Source: Balamuthia mandrillaris (taxonomy: Eukaryota; Discosea; Longamoebia; Balamuthiidae). From it: DNA of 64,000 bases. The position numbers were made by a program, and so were the translations under genes. The stretch is from positions 15,001 through 79,000 of the forward strand of contig JAVKOQ010000045.1 in the NCBI GenBank assembly GCA_031835245.1. The letters run 5' to 3'. Position 1 is the stretch's first letter; each line of letters begins with the position of its first letter. The notes beneath the pieces are model-generated. The model saw only the letters and a program-made list of their open reading frames with translations. It was not told where the DNA came from and ran no database searches. Shown piece by piece: positions 1 to 9,997 of this stretch.

Positions 1-570
1 TGCTTATCTGCCCGGATATCGCCACAGGGCAGATAATCCACATCCCAATTAGGAAAGCCAATGGAGGAGAGGAGAGAAGAGAGGGGAGAGGACATGATCT
101 TGGTGACATGGGAGTTTCTTCCTATTGGTCAGTTTCATGAATCCCCCTCAGATTTTAGTCTTTCTTTCTATTTTAGTTTCTAAAATCTAAATCTTAAAAA
201 CAAGGCAGGAAAGTGGCACTAGAACAGAGGCCTTAGTCAAAAAGAGGAAGAGCAGTTAGGGAGAGGAAAAAACAATGAGACCCAAAAGATTCTGTTGATG
301 GTTCCCATAGTTGCTTGACTTGGCAATTGGTACCGTAGGTCCCTCTGTGCGCTTTTTCTTCGTATTTCTGATATTCACACTCACTTTATTCACATTATTT
401 CACCATTGTGTCACTTGCCTAATGACCATTTCTACTTGGTGCTTTTCACTTTTTCTCTGCATGTCAGTAAGAAGAGGTTTGTAATCACAGCAAAGATAAC
501 CTTTTCAACTATTTGCTTGTTCTCTTTTCATTCCCCTCTCTGTTCATCTTTCTGTCCCTCCTTGAATCAG

Positions 571-687
571 GCGGAACCGAGTTCAACCAACAAGAACGAC
601 GCTGCGGCCAGTACCGTTCCAAAGCAGGTGATGAACCTCAACGGAGCAAAGCGCACAGGAAGTGGCTCTGCAGCGAACGTGATCTAG
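571..687 (+). CDS. 3'-terminal exon of an unidentified gene
   Basis: A pyrimidine-rich stretch ending in TGAATCAG precedes an open segment that reads from about 571 to a TAG at 685-687. The 38-residue C-terminus is polar and low-complexity (Ser, Thr, Ala, Asn), starting AEPSSTNKND and ending SGSAANVI. A polyadenylation-like AATAAA follows 58 bp after the stop, which supports a genuine gene end. No upstream exon could be assigned with confidence in the first 570 bases, which otherwise hold only AG-rich sequence. No family is recognised. Confidence 0.4.
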   Translation, partial: AEPSSTNKNDAAASTVPKQVMNLNGAKRTGSGSAANVI

Positions 688-744
688 GCAGCAATGAGCA
701 GCAACGTATCAAACTCATCCCCTCCTTGTTTTTTTTTTTACTAC

Positions 745-750
745 AATAAA
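745..750 (+). terminator. polyadenylation signal AATAAA
   Basis: AATAAA lies in an AT-rich stretch 58 bp after the stop of the plus-strand terminal exon, the expected place for a eukaryotic 3'-end signal. Confidence 0.45.
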
Positions 751-899
751 ATTAAAATTTTTATTGCACCAATAATAATTTTCTGATAATTATCAACGAT
801 AATCAAAAAATCAAACGGAGCAGCATGACGTTCTCTCTGCCGGCGGATATATCCATACCGTATATCCCGCCGGCAGAGCTTGCCAGAATTTCTTCTTCT

Positions 900-955
900 C
901 TTTCCTCTCTCCTCTCTCCTCTCTCCTCTCTCCTCTCTCCTCTCTCCTCTCTCCC
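900..955. repeat. CT-rich tandem repeat (CTCTCCT unit)
   Basis: About eight copies of a 7-base CTCTCCT unit lie in the gap between the plus-strand gene end and the kinase gene. The open frames across it (Glu-Arg-rich on the minus strand) are repeat artefacts. Confidence 0.8.
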
Positions 956-1069
956 CCTGCCCTCCCCCTCTTTCCGCCCGAATGAGGAATGAAACAAGAA
1001 GAAAGGAAGGCATCATGCACAAGCAGGTAAAAAACTAAACAACAAGAACAGCAGAGTGGCAGAAAGGCT

Positions 1070-1750
1070 TCACATGGTGTTGAGCTTGGTCAAGATTTGC
1101 TCTGCGGTGAGGCGCTGCCATGGATCACGTTCCATGCACCACTCAAACAACTCTCGCAACCGCTTCTCTCCCTTGAGCTTCGCGTTCCTTGGCCACTCCG
1201 GCCGGTTGCTTTGCCCCGAGTGTGCCGTGAACTGGTGCGGAGAGCATGGTCCCTCTTCAGGTTGCTTGAGCGTAATCAGCTCCCATAAGGTCATTCCAAA
1301 TGACCATACTGTTCCCATCCATCCATCCATCCATCCATCAACAAGAGTTGAGCTTTAATGATCAGCAGAGAGAGAGAGAGAGAGAGAAAGAGAGGGAGGA
1401 AGAAGAAGAACAAGAACAAGAACAAGAACAAAAACAAGAACAACAAGAAGAAGAACAAGAAGAAGAAGAAGAAGAAGAAGAAGAAGAGCACGCACCGTCC
1501 GCCTTCACTCCATAACCTCCACCAGACCCTGCCAACACTTCAGGAGCAATGTATCCCACTGTTGCAGCCAGCCAGAGTAAAGGAGAAACAAAGAACCCAA
1601 GAGATGAAGTGTGCAACCAAGCAAGAGCGAGTTGAACGACAAAATCATGAAGGAGGGGAAGGAAGGAAGGAAGGAGAGAAAGGATACAGGTGCCAAGGAA
1701 GGTGAAGGCGCGGTCAGAAGGAGCCAGGCTTTTTGAAAGCCCAAAGTCGC
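1070..1750 (-). CDS. protein kinase, C-terminal part of catalytic domain (three exons, partial)
   Basis: Three minus-strand exons join cleanly: 1750-1688, 1558-1493 and 1308-1070. Exon one starts at the DFG motif (DFGLSKSLAPSD) of the activation loop. Exon two carries the APE-type motif (GYIAPEVLAG). The second junction creates the subdomain IX aspartate (ADVWSFGMTLWELITL). The last exon holds the C-lobe end with a kinase-typical WCMERDPWQR helix and terminates in LNTM. The order matches subdomains VII-XI of a TKL/Ser-Thr kinase. The N-lobe and catalytic HRD loop should lie above 1750, but there the sequence is mostly AACC and GATGGC repeats and I could not find them. Either the missing exons lie beyond a repeat-filled intron or the gene is truncated. 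The introns contain GA/AAG repeats on the plus strand. Confidence 0.8.
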
Positions 1751-1757
1751 CTGTTTA

Positions 1758-1816
1758 AACCAACCAACCAACCAACCAACCAACCAACCAACCACCCAAC
1801 CAACCAACCAACCAAC
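1758..1816. repeat. AACC tetranucleotide repeat
   Basis: About 14 copies of CCAA/AACC with one interruption lie just upstream of the first recognisable kinase exon, probably within an intron. Confidence 0.9.
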
Positions 1817-1903
1817 CCAACCACGCAAATATGAACAAAGTGCAAATGGAAAAGAAAAGGAAAGAAAAGAACAGAACATTTATTTTTTTTGAAAAAAAAC
1901 ACT

Positions 1904-2034
1904 GCGATGGCGATGGCGATCATGGCGATGGCGATGGCGATGGCGATGGCGATGGCGATGGCGATGGCGATGGCGATGGCGATGGCGATGGCGATGGCGA
2001 TGGCGATGGCGATGGCGATGGCGATGGCGATGGA
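1904..2034. repeat. GATGGC hexanucleotide repeat
   Basis: About 21 nearly perfect copies of GATGGC (one CATGGC variant) occur here, followed by GATGGATGAT copies to 2053. It is open in several frames (Gly-Asp or Ala-Ile dipeptides), but no flanking sequence supports translation. Confidence 0.9.
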
Positions 2035-2649
2035 TGATGGATGATGGATGATGGTAACAATAACAGGAGAAGGAACGGTAACAATAAAATCCAAAGCATT
2101 AATTTCTTTAAAAACCTGTCTTCCTGCTTTGTTCATCAAAACTTTCTGTTGTGCTCCCTCCGTTGTTCTTCCCTCTGGTTTGTCTTTGCTTTTTGGCGGC
2201 ACGAAGTACAAATGTCGACATGAATAAAAAAGGATAGATGAGATTAGATAAGAGAGTGGAGAGGAGATTTTACTGAGTGATGAGATTAGATAAGAGAGCG
2301 GAGAGGAGATTTTCCTGAGCGACCGAAAGCAAGTGAAAGCAGAGCATGATAAAGAGAGAGCATGAAAGGACAGAGAGATTGAAAGAACAGAGAGAGAACG
2401 CAACCTTTGAGAAGAGAGCAAGAGAGAGCTGGTTCTTTGCAGCGGATCCAGCGGAGATGGTCGCCGATGGAGAAGCTGAGCCCACCGCCGACCTTCTTGG
2501 TGAGCTGGAGGGCTGCTGTCATCACCGCCGTGGACTTGGCGCGCGTCTATCTATGGGCTTTGTTCTGCTTTTGTTGCCGCCAGAGTGCTCCCTTTTGTTG
2601 TGGTTGATTAAGGGAGGAAAAAGCATGAGAGAAGGAGAGAACCAGACCA

Positions 2650-2940
2650 TATAGTGTTCGCCACTTCTCTCTCTGCTCTCTCTGCTCTCTCTGCTCTCTC
2701 TGCTCTCTCTGCTCTCTCTGCTCTCTCTGCTCTCCCCTCTCCCCTCTCCCCTCTCTCTCGCTTCTGTCTAATTACTAAATTTTCTGTTTGTTTCTTTGCA
2801 TACTTTGCTTTCGACAAGCTTCCCTGCTGCCACGGCTCCTTCTCCTCCTTCCTCACAATTCCCTTCTCCTCCTCCTCCTCCTCCTCCTCCTCCTCCTCCT
2901 CCTCCTCCTCCTCCTCCTCCTCCTTTCCCTTCTGCTGCTG
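2650..2940. repeat. CTCTCTG and CCT/CTG microsatellites
   Basis: A CTCTCTG heptamer array (about 2664-2735), a CTCTCCC run, then about 20 CCT triplets (2866-2923) and a short CTG run. No gene is supported across them. Confidence 0.85.
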
Positions 2941-3008
2941 CTGCTGCTTCTGCGTTTTGGACCCAACATCTTTGCATCTCTTCACTGGCCTCTGCTCCTG
3001 CATTGCAG

Positions 3009-3308
3009 AATGAGGAGGTGGCGAGGAGCTTTCCGCCCGACTTGGAGGATGGGGCTTGTGCGCTTGATGAACAATGTAGAGACGCCTTGGCCCGTTTACT
3101 GCTCATTGAAGGGCTGAGGGAGCGCCCATTGACGGCTGACATGTGTCTGTGCTCCTTCCTTCCTTCCTTCCTTCCAAGCTTCATCATCCACACTGCCGAA
3201 GCAACAAGAAGGAACAATTGGCAGAGGTCTATCCACCAGCGTATCTATCCCCCTTCCTCCGAAAAAGTTTTTTATTTTTTTGAATTTTTGAATTTTTGTT
3301 TATTATGA
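3009..3308 (+). pseudogene. AGC-kinase-like C-terminal fragment (tentative)
   Basis: After an acceptor-like TTGCAG the frame reads a segment resembling the end of an AGC kinase lobe: SFPPDLEDG, then CRDALARLLLIEGLRERPLTAD, where kinases have a 'dLL.rLL..dP.kRlt' helix, then NNWQRSIHQRIYPP, resembling the 'inW..l....i.PP' start of an AGC tail. A 36-base GT..AG segment (3143-3178) could be an intron; either reading stays in frame to the TAA at 3308. No upstream lobe was found, so this may be a relic or one exon of a gene I cannot assemble. Similarity is by eye only. Confidence 0.3.
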
Positions 3309-3559
3309 TGAGCATCAAAAGAAAACGTCGGACATTATGCTAAAAAGACATTTAAAGAAGTGCGTCCCTGACAGGTCTGCCTGTAGAACATTCTTTCAAG
3401 ACAGGCCCCTGATATCTTTTGTGGAGCTTGAAGAGCAGATCCACAGCTCTAGGTTGGTATGTTCATCAGCTTGTTGAAACAGGTGGCAGCCTGAGACGGG
3501 AGGCGGGAAGAAGAGCATTTTGATTTGGGAAAAAAGAAAGAGAGAGAGAGATAGAAGAA

Positions 3560-4860
3560 AGCTGCAAGATGAGAAAGAATACAATGGAGAGAGATTGTGA
3601 AGAAGAGACATTAGCAGTTGTGTCTTTACTCCAGTACAAACAAACCACTCGCCTTCAAACCTCCTCCAAGAAAACCACTCTACAAGGAAGGGAGGCACTA
3701 CGCGTGAGCATCCAAACACTTCACAAGGATGCTGGCCTCACACCAGCACAAATAGCTCGACGACGCTTGGGTTGTTCTGCTAGTACAGCCTAAAGATGGG
3801 TCAGAAATATAGGTGATTGCCCCTCTGTAAGAGACAAGCCTCGCCTTGGTCGGCTATGGAAGCAAACACCGGTGTAGTCCAAAAAAAGATGAGGAAGTTG
3901 TCTCATGGAAAGTTCCGCCGCTCAACATGCTGAGTTGCTATGCAGGTGTGCTCAAGAGGGTGTTGTAAAATAAGAACGGGAATGATGGCGGAGACAAAGT
4001 AAGTACGAGACCCGAACTTAATTTACTAAAAGTGAAGAGTACAAGTGATAGTAAAGTATCTTGTGTTTTGTTGTAAGTTGTCCCGAGAGGAAAAAGAAGA
4101 AGAAGCAAGGAGAGGCAGTATTTAAGCTAGAACAATTATCCAAAAAAGAAGAACAGAGAATATCAGCATAAAAGGGCAGAGAGAGAAAACAACAAGAAAG
4201 GAGAAGTTCAAGAAAGGAGAAGTTGGACACCGAGAGGTTTCCTCAGGTCGACAGGCATGAGGGAGAGGTCGACAGGAAGAGAAGAAGGGCTATTATGTTG
4301 GAGTTTTCCAACAAGGGGTTGAAGTTAGCAAGAGCACCAGCCATAATGAGCTAAACAAGAGGAGGAGTTGATTGCACACCGTCAGGTAACACAACAAAGA
4401 CTCCACATCAACTACAACCACAACCACAACCACAACCACAACAACAACAACAACATTAAAAACAAGAAGAAGAATACTCAAGTTTGCACAAGCCTACCCC
4501 AATCACAACTGGGATGCAACTCTTAGAATTGATGAGAAACACTTCCCCTTGTTCGGTGCCTGCCAACTGCAAAATTGATGTAGTTTAGGATTACCCTGGT
4601 GTGGAGTATGTTTTTCAACCAGTGAAGCACCCTCTAACTTCTCGTGTTTGGGGAGGCATTTACAGCTTCAGTGCAACCCCTCTCATACCCTATGAAGGAA
4701 CTGTCAAGACCGAGACTTCTAAGAGCTGGACATCTTATTAATTCCCAACGCCTGTAGTTTCATCTGCACTTTGTTTGAAAATCAAATATGAATGTGGCTC
4801 AAAGATATTTCTACTGTGTAGTGGTCTAATTATATTGGACACCCTTTATAAACACTAAAA
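3560..4860 (+). mobile_element. degenerate Tc1/mariner (IS630-type) transposase
   Basis: Two blocks of a Tc1/mariner-like transposase survive in disrupted frames. The first, about 3720-3850, is a helix-turn-helix region (LTPAQIARRRLGCSASTA) broken by a stop before RWVRN. The second, about 4480-4760, has the DDE-domain landmarks AYPNHNWDATLRIDEKHF (first/second catalytic Asp region) and, in another frame, VWGGIYSFSATPLIPYEGTV. Several stops and frame changes show it is a decayed copy. The 4020-4480 stretch between the blocks is purine-rich with CAA repeats. Terminal inverted repeats were not identified. Confidence 0.7.
4247..4273. other. two direct GTCGACA motifs
   Basis: GTCGACAGG occurs at 4247 and again at 4268, 21 bp apart, inside the transposase relic region. 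The same 7-mer recurs at promoters elsewhere in the window; here no gene start is adjacent. Confidence 0.5.
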
Positions 4861-5190
4861 GTTCGGAACAGTGTTCAGCCTTCCTAACATTGAATGTTCA
4901 GAAAAGTTCAATCAACCACCAAAGATACTGTGATGGCAAAGAGCTGGTCCAGGTCCTTGCCATCTTGTAGTGTTGAGGGTTGAAACTTGTTTACATAACT
5001 TCCATGAGTTTTTTGTTCAAGCATATTGTTCATAACTTGGAAATGACTTGGCATGGTTACATCATTGTGGGACATGAGTGTGGTGAACCAACCAAAAAAC
5101 CATACTACAGATACATAAATATGGAGGAGGATTGCTCTGCGTCCCTCTTGGGATATCAAGGGAATACTTATTACAATTATTGTGTAATTT

Positions 5191-5357
5191 TAAAGTCTTG
5201 AAGAGGAAGGAAAATAGATGAACTGGGATGGAAATGGCTGCTAACAGATGGATGGTGGAAACTAACTTGCTGTTAAGCAAGTTAGTATTGAATGGTCCAT
5301 CTGTTAGCAGCCATTTCCATCCCAGTTCATCTATTTTCCTTCCTCTTCAAGACTTTA
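5191..5357. repeat. perfect 61-bp inverted repeat (hairpin) with inner stem
   Basis: Bases 5191-5251 are the exact reverse complement of 5297-5357. Inside the 45-base spacer a second 9-bp stem, CTAACTTGC / GCAAGTTAG, closes on a 6-base loop. The right arm is the start of the ~175-bp tandem repeat that follows, so the left arm is an inverted copy of that repeat's edge. It resembles a foldback element or a palindromic rearrangement. Confidence 0.9.
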
Positions 5358-6010
5358 CCATTGGTTTTCAGGTAGGTGCCTTGGTTGTGGAGTTTTGCTT
5401 CTTAGAAATCCAAAAACTTCCAACCATAGAGAGATGCATTTCTTTGTTGTGCTGTGTTTCCTTGTCAGCTCATCTGTTTTCAGCCATTTCCATCCAAGTT
5501 TATCTATTTTCCTTCCTCTTCAAGACCTTACCATTGGTTTTCATCCAAGTGCCTTGGTTGCCTAATAAACCTTCTGGACATTTCTAGTGGATTGCTTAGC
5601 TTTTTGGTGATCTCAGCCCCTAATTTTTGACCAGTCCATTGGTTTTCAGCTTTTTGGATGCCAGTTCATCTATTTTCATTTGTTGTTAAAGGCCTGAGCA
5701 TTGGTGTTCATCAAGGTCCATTGGTTGTGGCGTTTTTCATCTCAAATCATCAAAGGCATAGTTTACTTTATAGGCCTTTGCTTTTTTTGACAAGTTAATT
5801 TCCACTCACCTGTTTATCCATGTTCAGCCATTTCCATCCAGGTTCATCTATCTTCCTTCTTGTTCAAGGCTTTGTTATTGGTTTTCAGGTAGGTGCCTTG
5901 GTTGTGGAGTTTTGCTTCCTAGAAACCCCAAAAAGCCTACCTACCACTATAGGCAATTCATTCATTCTTTTATTGTATTTCTCTTTTCTTATCAGCTTAT
6001 CTGTTTTCAC
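5290..6010. repeat. ~175-bp diverged tandem repeat, about four units
   Basis: Landmarks CATCTGTT..CAGCCATTTCCATCC, TTCATCTATTTTCCTTC and CATTGGTTTTCAGGTAGGTGCC recur at about 5298, 5472, (5650, partial) and 5818, with a further edge at 5998. Spacing is about 175 bp or a multiple. Units have diverged by point changes and small deletions. The longest open frames here are not conserved between units, so I do not treat them as genes. Confidence 0.8.
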
Positions 6011-6093
6011 CATCAGGACCGATGATTTTACGACGTACTTCAGGCAGCAATCTCATTGCGTAAGCCGCAGCGTAAGCCGCCTCGGTCCACCCA

Positions 6094-6389
6094 CTAACTC
6101 GCGATGATGACTCCACATTCATCGGTTGTGTTGTTGGAGGAGATACTGGGCATGGTCTCCCTCATGTGGTCCCGCTGCTGGTTGTACCATTCATCATTTG
6201 ACTGGTGGAGTGATAGTATCTTCTGAAAGAGGTAAAAAGATGGGTTGAAACGGAAGATTGAAAAACAAAAAGTTGTTGCTTTTGTTGTGTGGTCGATAGA
6301 AAATAATCCACCCACGTTTGGTAGCAGCGTTCGTCAAGGAGTAGATACCAGCAGAGGAAGAGGCTGCTACTTGCATCCAACAAAGACAC
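6094..6389 (-). CDS. possible C-terminal exon(s) of an unknown gene
   Basis: On the minus strand, after an acceptor-like TACCTCTTTCAG near 6223, the frame reads a 45-residue C-terminus (begins KILSLHQSNDEWYNQQ, ends DECGVIIAS) to a TAG at 6094. A second coding-like stretch, GIYSLTNAATKRGW, lies upstream at about 6320-6370 but is not joined by a proven junction. No family is recognised; single-exon evidence only. Confidence 0.25.
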
Positions 6390-6486
6390 TCACTTTGGTT
6401 TGCTTCTTTCTCACTTCTTTTTGTTGAATTAATTTCTTTCTGTCTGATCTTTCTTTTTTTGTCGTTTGTTGTCGTTTCTTTCTTAC

Positions 6487-6577
6487 TGGGATTTCTCTCC
6501 TATCCACTCCCTTATCCTCTCTCTTGTCCACTGGGATTTCTCTACTATCCACTCCCTTATCCTTTCTTTTATCCTTC
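6487..6577. repeat. ~45-bp direct duplication
   Basis: GGGATTTCTCTCCTATCCAC.. at 6487 is repeated at 6532 with a few mismatches. No gene is seen between here and 7200, apart from CT and CTTTCT microsatellites. Confidence 0.7.
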
Positions 6578-7005
6578 AGTGTTTCCATAGAAACCGATTT
6601 CTTTATTTTAATCTCCCCTTCAGAGGAGGCAGCTCAATGCCACAGCAAACCTCTATAAAATCATTTTTCATTAAACAACTTTTTAAGTAGAATCAATTTC
6701 TTTCCATAAGGGCATTATCTCTGATTTTAAGGTCACTTGGAGGACTCTTTTATCTATCACCACAACTCTTCTATCTTATCTCATGTCTATCAACTCCGAG
6801 TACTGTGCTTTCAAACACTCGTCAGTACCTGACCGAAAAAGGTCCTCACCCATGCTCCATTGTGAATTGTGATCGCTGCCGTGAGTTAGAGGAGAAAAAA
6901 TCTACACGAACAGGCAAAGTCCTATCCCAACCTTTTCCCTGTCATCACAAAGGTTAGCCAAAGACAACATATTTGGAATGCTTTCTGTCTCTCTTCCACT
7001 CCCTC

Positions 7006-7012
<7 letters not shown>

Positions 7013-7045
<33 letters not shown>

Positions 7046-7175
7046 TTTCTTCTTACTTGAATTGTCCTGTGTTCTTTCTTCTCTCTTTCTCTTTCTCTTT
7101 CTCTTTCTCTTTCTCTTTCTCTTTCTCTTTCTCTTTCTCTTTCTCTTTCTCTTTCTCTTTCTCTTTCTCTTTCTG
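7013..7175. repeat. CT and CTTTCT microsatellites
   Basis: A (CT)n run at 7013-7041 and about 16 copies of CTTTCT at 7082-7174. The Phe-Ser-rich open frames over the region are repeat artefacts. Confidence 0.9.
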
Positions 7176-7214
7176 TTTGTTTTTCTTTAAATAATAACAA
7201 ACCTTTAAAATTAG

Positions 7215-8764
7215 ATGGCTGTTGTAAAACTTTTGGTCAAGAGAGCACCTGCATTACTCATGAGCTGCATGAAGAACACGACTGCAAAGTGGAATTGGAA
7301 TGTGAGCGATGCAAAAATGCACAAACAGCAAAAGCAAAACAAGAACAAAAAAGAAAAAGAGAAGAGGAAGAAAAACAACAAGCAGAAGAAAAAGCAGAGT
7401 CACATGGGAGAAAAATACAAAAATGCATCAACATGATGGCAGAGAAGGATTGAGAGACACAAGTCAAAGAGACAATCAACTTACCTGAAAGTGAGGTACA
7501 AAAGATGCAAGCAGAGGCGTTTTTGTTAAAGCTTTATGAGAAGGAGACTTTAGGTGAATGTTTAGTCACATTGATACAAGAAGACCCAGTACTTATTTGG
7601 TACCTTGTTGATGAGTTGCCCAAGATGAAAGAATTTCTGGAACACCAACACAAACCAACACTAGCAGCATTGTTAGCCTATAAAGACATACTGCAAATAT
7701 CAGACAAAGATTGGCATCATACTGTTACCTTATTTGAACTTGGAGAATATGCTATGTTGGCACACTTGAAAAAGTTGCGAAGTGGTTACTACAACAAAAA
7801 ACACCAGCAACAACAAACATCATTATCAAGTTTGCTTTTGATGGTGCAAATATGACTTCAACAAGAAGAAAGACACAAGCTGATAACAGATGATTTGAGC
7901 CTTGCTGAAGTACAGTCTCCAAACAACTGTCATCAATACATCATCTACATTGGTGGAGAAAGCAAAGAGGAGTTTGAAAGAGAATTGAAAAGCATAGCAC
8001 CGATAATAACATATCTTACCAAGAACAAAGTAAAAATTGATGGCTGTGAATTCAAGCTTGAACCTGTGCTTGTTTGTGACCTCAAGGTGCTTGTGACGCT
8101 TCTTGGCTTGTATAACTGCTACCATCCAAAGTGCTACTGGAAGTGTCCATGGTGCCTTGCCTCAGAAAATACCATTTACGACTTCATGGTGAAAGAATGG
8201 CCTTTACAAGATGAAACAACGATGAAGAGGTTAGCAAAGGAAGCAACAGAGATACCAACAGAAGGAGGAAAAGAAACCTTTGCAAGATATAATTATGGCA
8301 TTACTGGACAATCAGTGCTTCCTTTTTCTTTGGACCACATCATCCCTTATATGCTGCATTGCTTAATGGGTGTGACAAGGAAACTCTTTGAGTTGTTAGT
8401 AGAAGAAGCATATGAGAATGAGGAAATAGGAAAGAGATACCTGACAATACTAGAGGAGATAAACATCAAGCTTATTCCAGAAGAATCAAGCAGCAAAAAG
8501 AAGAAAAAGTGAACACTGCTTGAGCGAGTGAAAAAGTCACGCCTTACTCGTCCTCAACACCAAGCTATTATTGAACATCATCAACGCTTTTTAGAAGTGC
8601 TAAAGCAAGGAGCACAAACATCAAAGCAACAAAAGAAAGTAGCTGATGTTATTGAAGTGTGGACAACATATCATAAGCTTATCTCACTTGCTGTACATAA
8701 TAAAGTAAGTAATAGTTCAAAACAAAATGAAACAAAACAAACTAAAAGAAAAAGAAATCTTTAA
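7215..8764 (+). pseudogene. mobile-element-like gene, frame-disrupted
   Basis: Consecutive plus-strand open stretches, separated by stops or frame changes near 7440, 7855 and 8512, read as one protein of roughly 500 residues. The middle part (7895-8512) is best preserved. It has YIIYIGGESKEEFERELK, then VCDLKVLVTLLGLYNCY and a Cys-x2-Cys knuckle in YWKCPWCLA, and later DHIIPYMLHCLMGV. The arrangement (acidic residue, hydrophobic helix, CxxC, then a His helix) is reminiscent of RNase-H-fold transposases or other selfish-element proteins with an inserted zinc knuckle. I cannot name a superfamily. A Lys-rich tail near 8500 and the minisatellite at 9.0 kb follow. Inactivating stops suggest a dead copy, or introns I have not resolved. 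Confidence 0.5.
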
Positions 8765-8999
8765 AAAAGAAAAAAACAAAGAAAAAAACAAACTAAAAGA
8801 AAAAGAAATCTTTAAAAAAGAAAAAAACAAAGAAAAAAAGCTAAAATAGGTACTTACTTTTTTTGAAGGTTAATATCACAGAAAAAGAGTGGCTTAAAAA
8901 GGCAAAGGTGCTTTGGCAAGGCTTTTACTGCTCGCTATGATAGTAAAAGAAAAAACAAGAGAGAAAAAGAGAAAAGGGAGAGGGACCAGTATCAGACCC

Positions 9000-9840
9000 A
9001 ACAAAGGAGTGGAACAGAGGAGTGGCCCAGCAGAGGAGCATAGGAGGGCCCAGCGAAGGAGCGTAGGAGCAGCCCAGTGAAGGAACAGAAGAGTGGAGGA
9101 GTGGCCCAGCGGAGGAGTGTAGGAGTGGCCTGACAGAAGAGCAGAGGAGTAGAGGAGTTACCCAACGGAGGAGTGGCCCAGCAAAGGAGCAGCTCAGTGA
9201 AGGAACAGAGAAGTGGCCCAGCAGAGGAGCGTAGGAGTGGCCCAGTGGAGGAGTGTAGGAGTGGCCCAGCAGAGCGGAGTAGAGGTGGCCCAGTGGAGGA
9301 GTGGCCCAGTGGAGGAGTGGAGGAGTGGCCCAGCGGAGGAGTGGAGGAGTGGCCCAGCGGAGGAGTGGAGGAGTGGCCCAGCGGAGCGTAGGAGTGGCCC
9401 AGCGGAGGAGCGTAGGAGTGGCCCAGCGGAGGCGTGAGGTGGCCCAGTGGAGGAGCAGAGGAGCGGCCCAGCAGAGGAGCAGAGGAGTGACGAGTGGCCC
9501 AGTGGAGGAGCGTAGGAGAAGTGCTAAAGCAAAGAGCACAAACATCAAAGCAAGCTGACAAGAGAGCGGAGGAGTGGCCCAGCGGAGGAACAGAGGAGTG
9601 GCCCAGTGGAAGAGCATAGAAGTGGCCCAGTGGAGGAACAGAGGAGTGGCCCAGCGGAGGGGGAGGAGTGACCCAGCGGAGGAGTGGCCCAGTGGAGGAG
9701 CAGAGGAGCGGCCCAGTGGAGGAGCAGAGGAGTGGCCCAGCGGAGGAGCGGAGGAGTGGCCCAGCGGAGGAGCGTAGGAGTGGCCCAGTGGAGGAGCAGA
9801 GGAGCGGCCCAGCGGAGGAGTGGCCCAATGGAGGAGTGGT
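9000..9840. repeat. minisatellite, unit GTGGCCCAGYGGAGGAG(CGTAGGA)
   Basis: About 840 bp of imperfect units built on GTGGCCCAGCGGAGGAG with variable insert CGTAGGA or CAGAGGA. One internal break at 9517-9566 carries a copy of a ~40-base flanking sequence (GTGCTAAAGCAA..GCACAAACATCAAAGCAA) also present at 8597-8634 in the preceding gene. Open frames of 300 codons on the minus strand are by-products of unit length. Confidence 0.9.
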
Positions 9841-9997
9841 GCTAAGTGTTTCTTCAAATATGATGTATATCACTATTTCTTGCAAAAATACAAACAAAAT
9901 GAAACAACATGAAACAAAAAGAAACAAAAGTAAGTATCACAAAAAAAAAACAAAACAAAACAAAAAAGCAGCAAACAAACAAAAACCAAAAAATTAC

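Noticed and set aside
1831-2037. Gly-Asp repeat frame and Ala-Ile repeat frame
   Set aside because: Both derive from the GATGGC hexamer run; no coding flank could be spliced to them.
8925-9927. Two ~310-codon minus-strand frames rich in PLGHSS/APPLGH
   Set aside because: They run exactly over the 9.0-9.84 kb minisatellite in two overlapping frames at once; the amino-acid periodicity follows the DNA repeat and there are no flanking gene signals.
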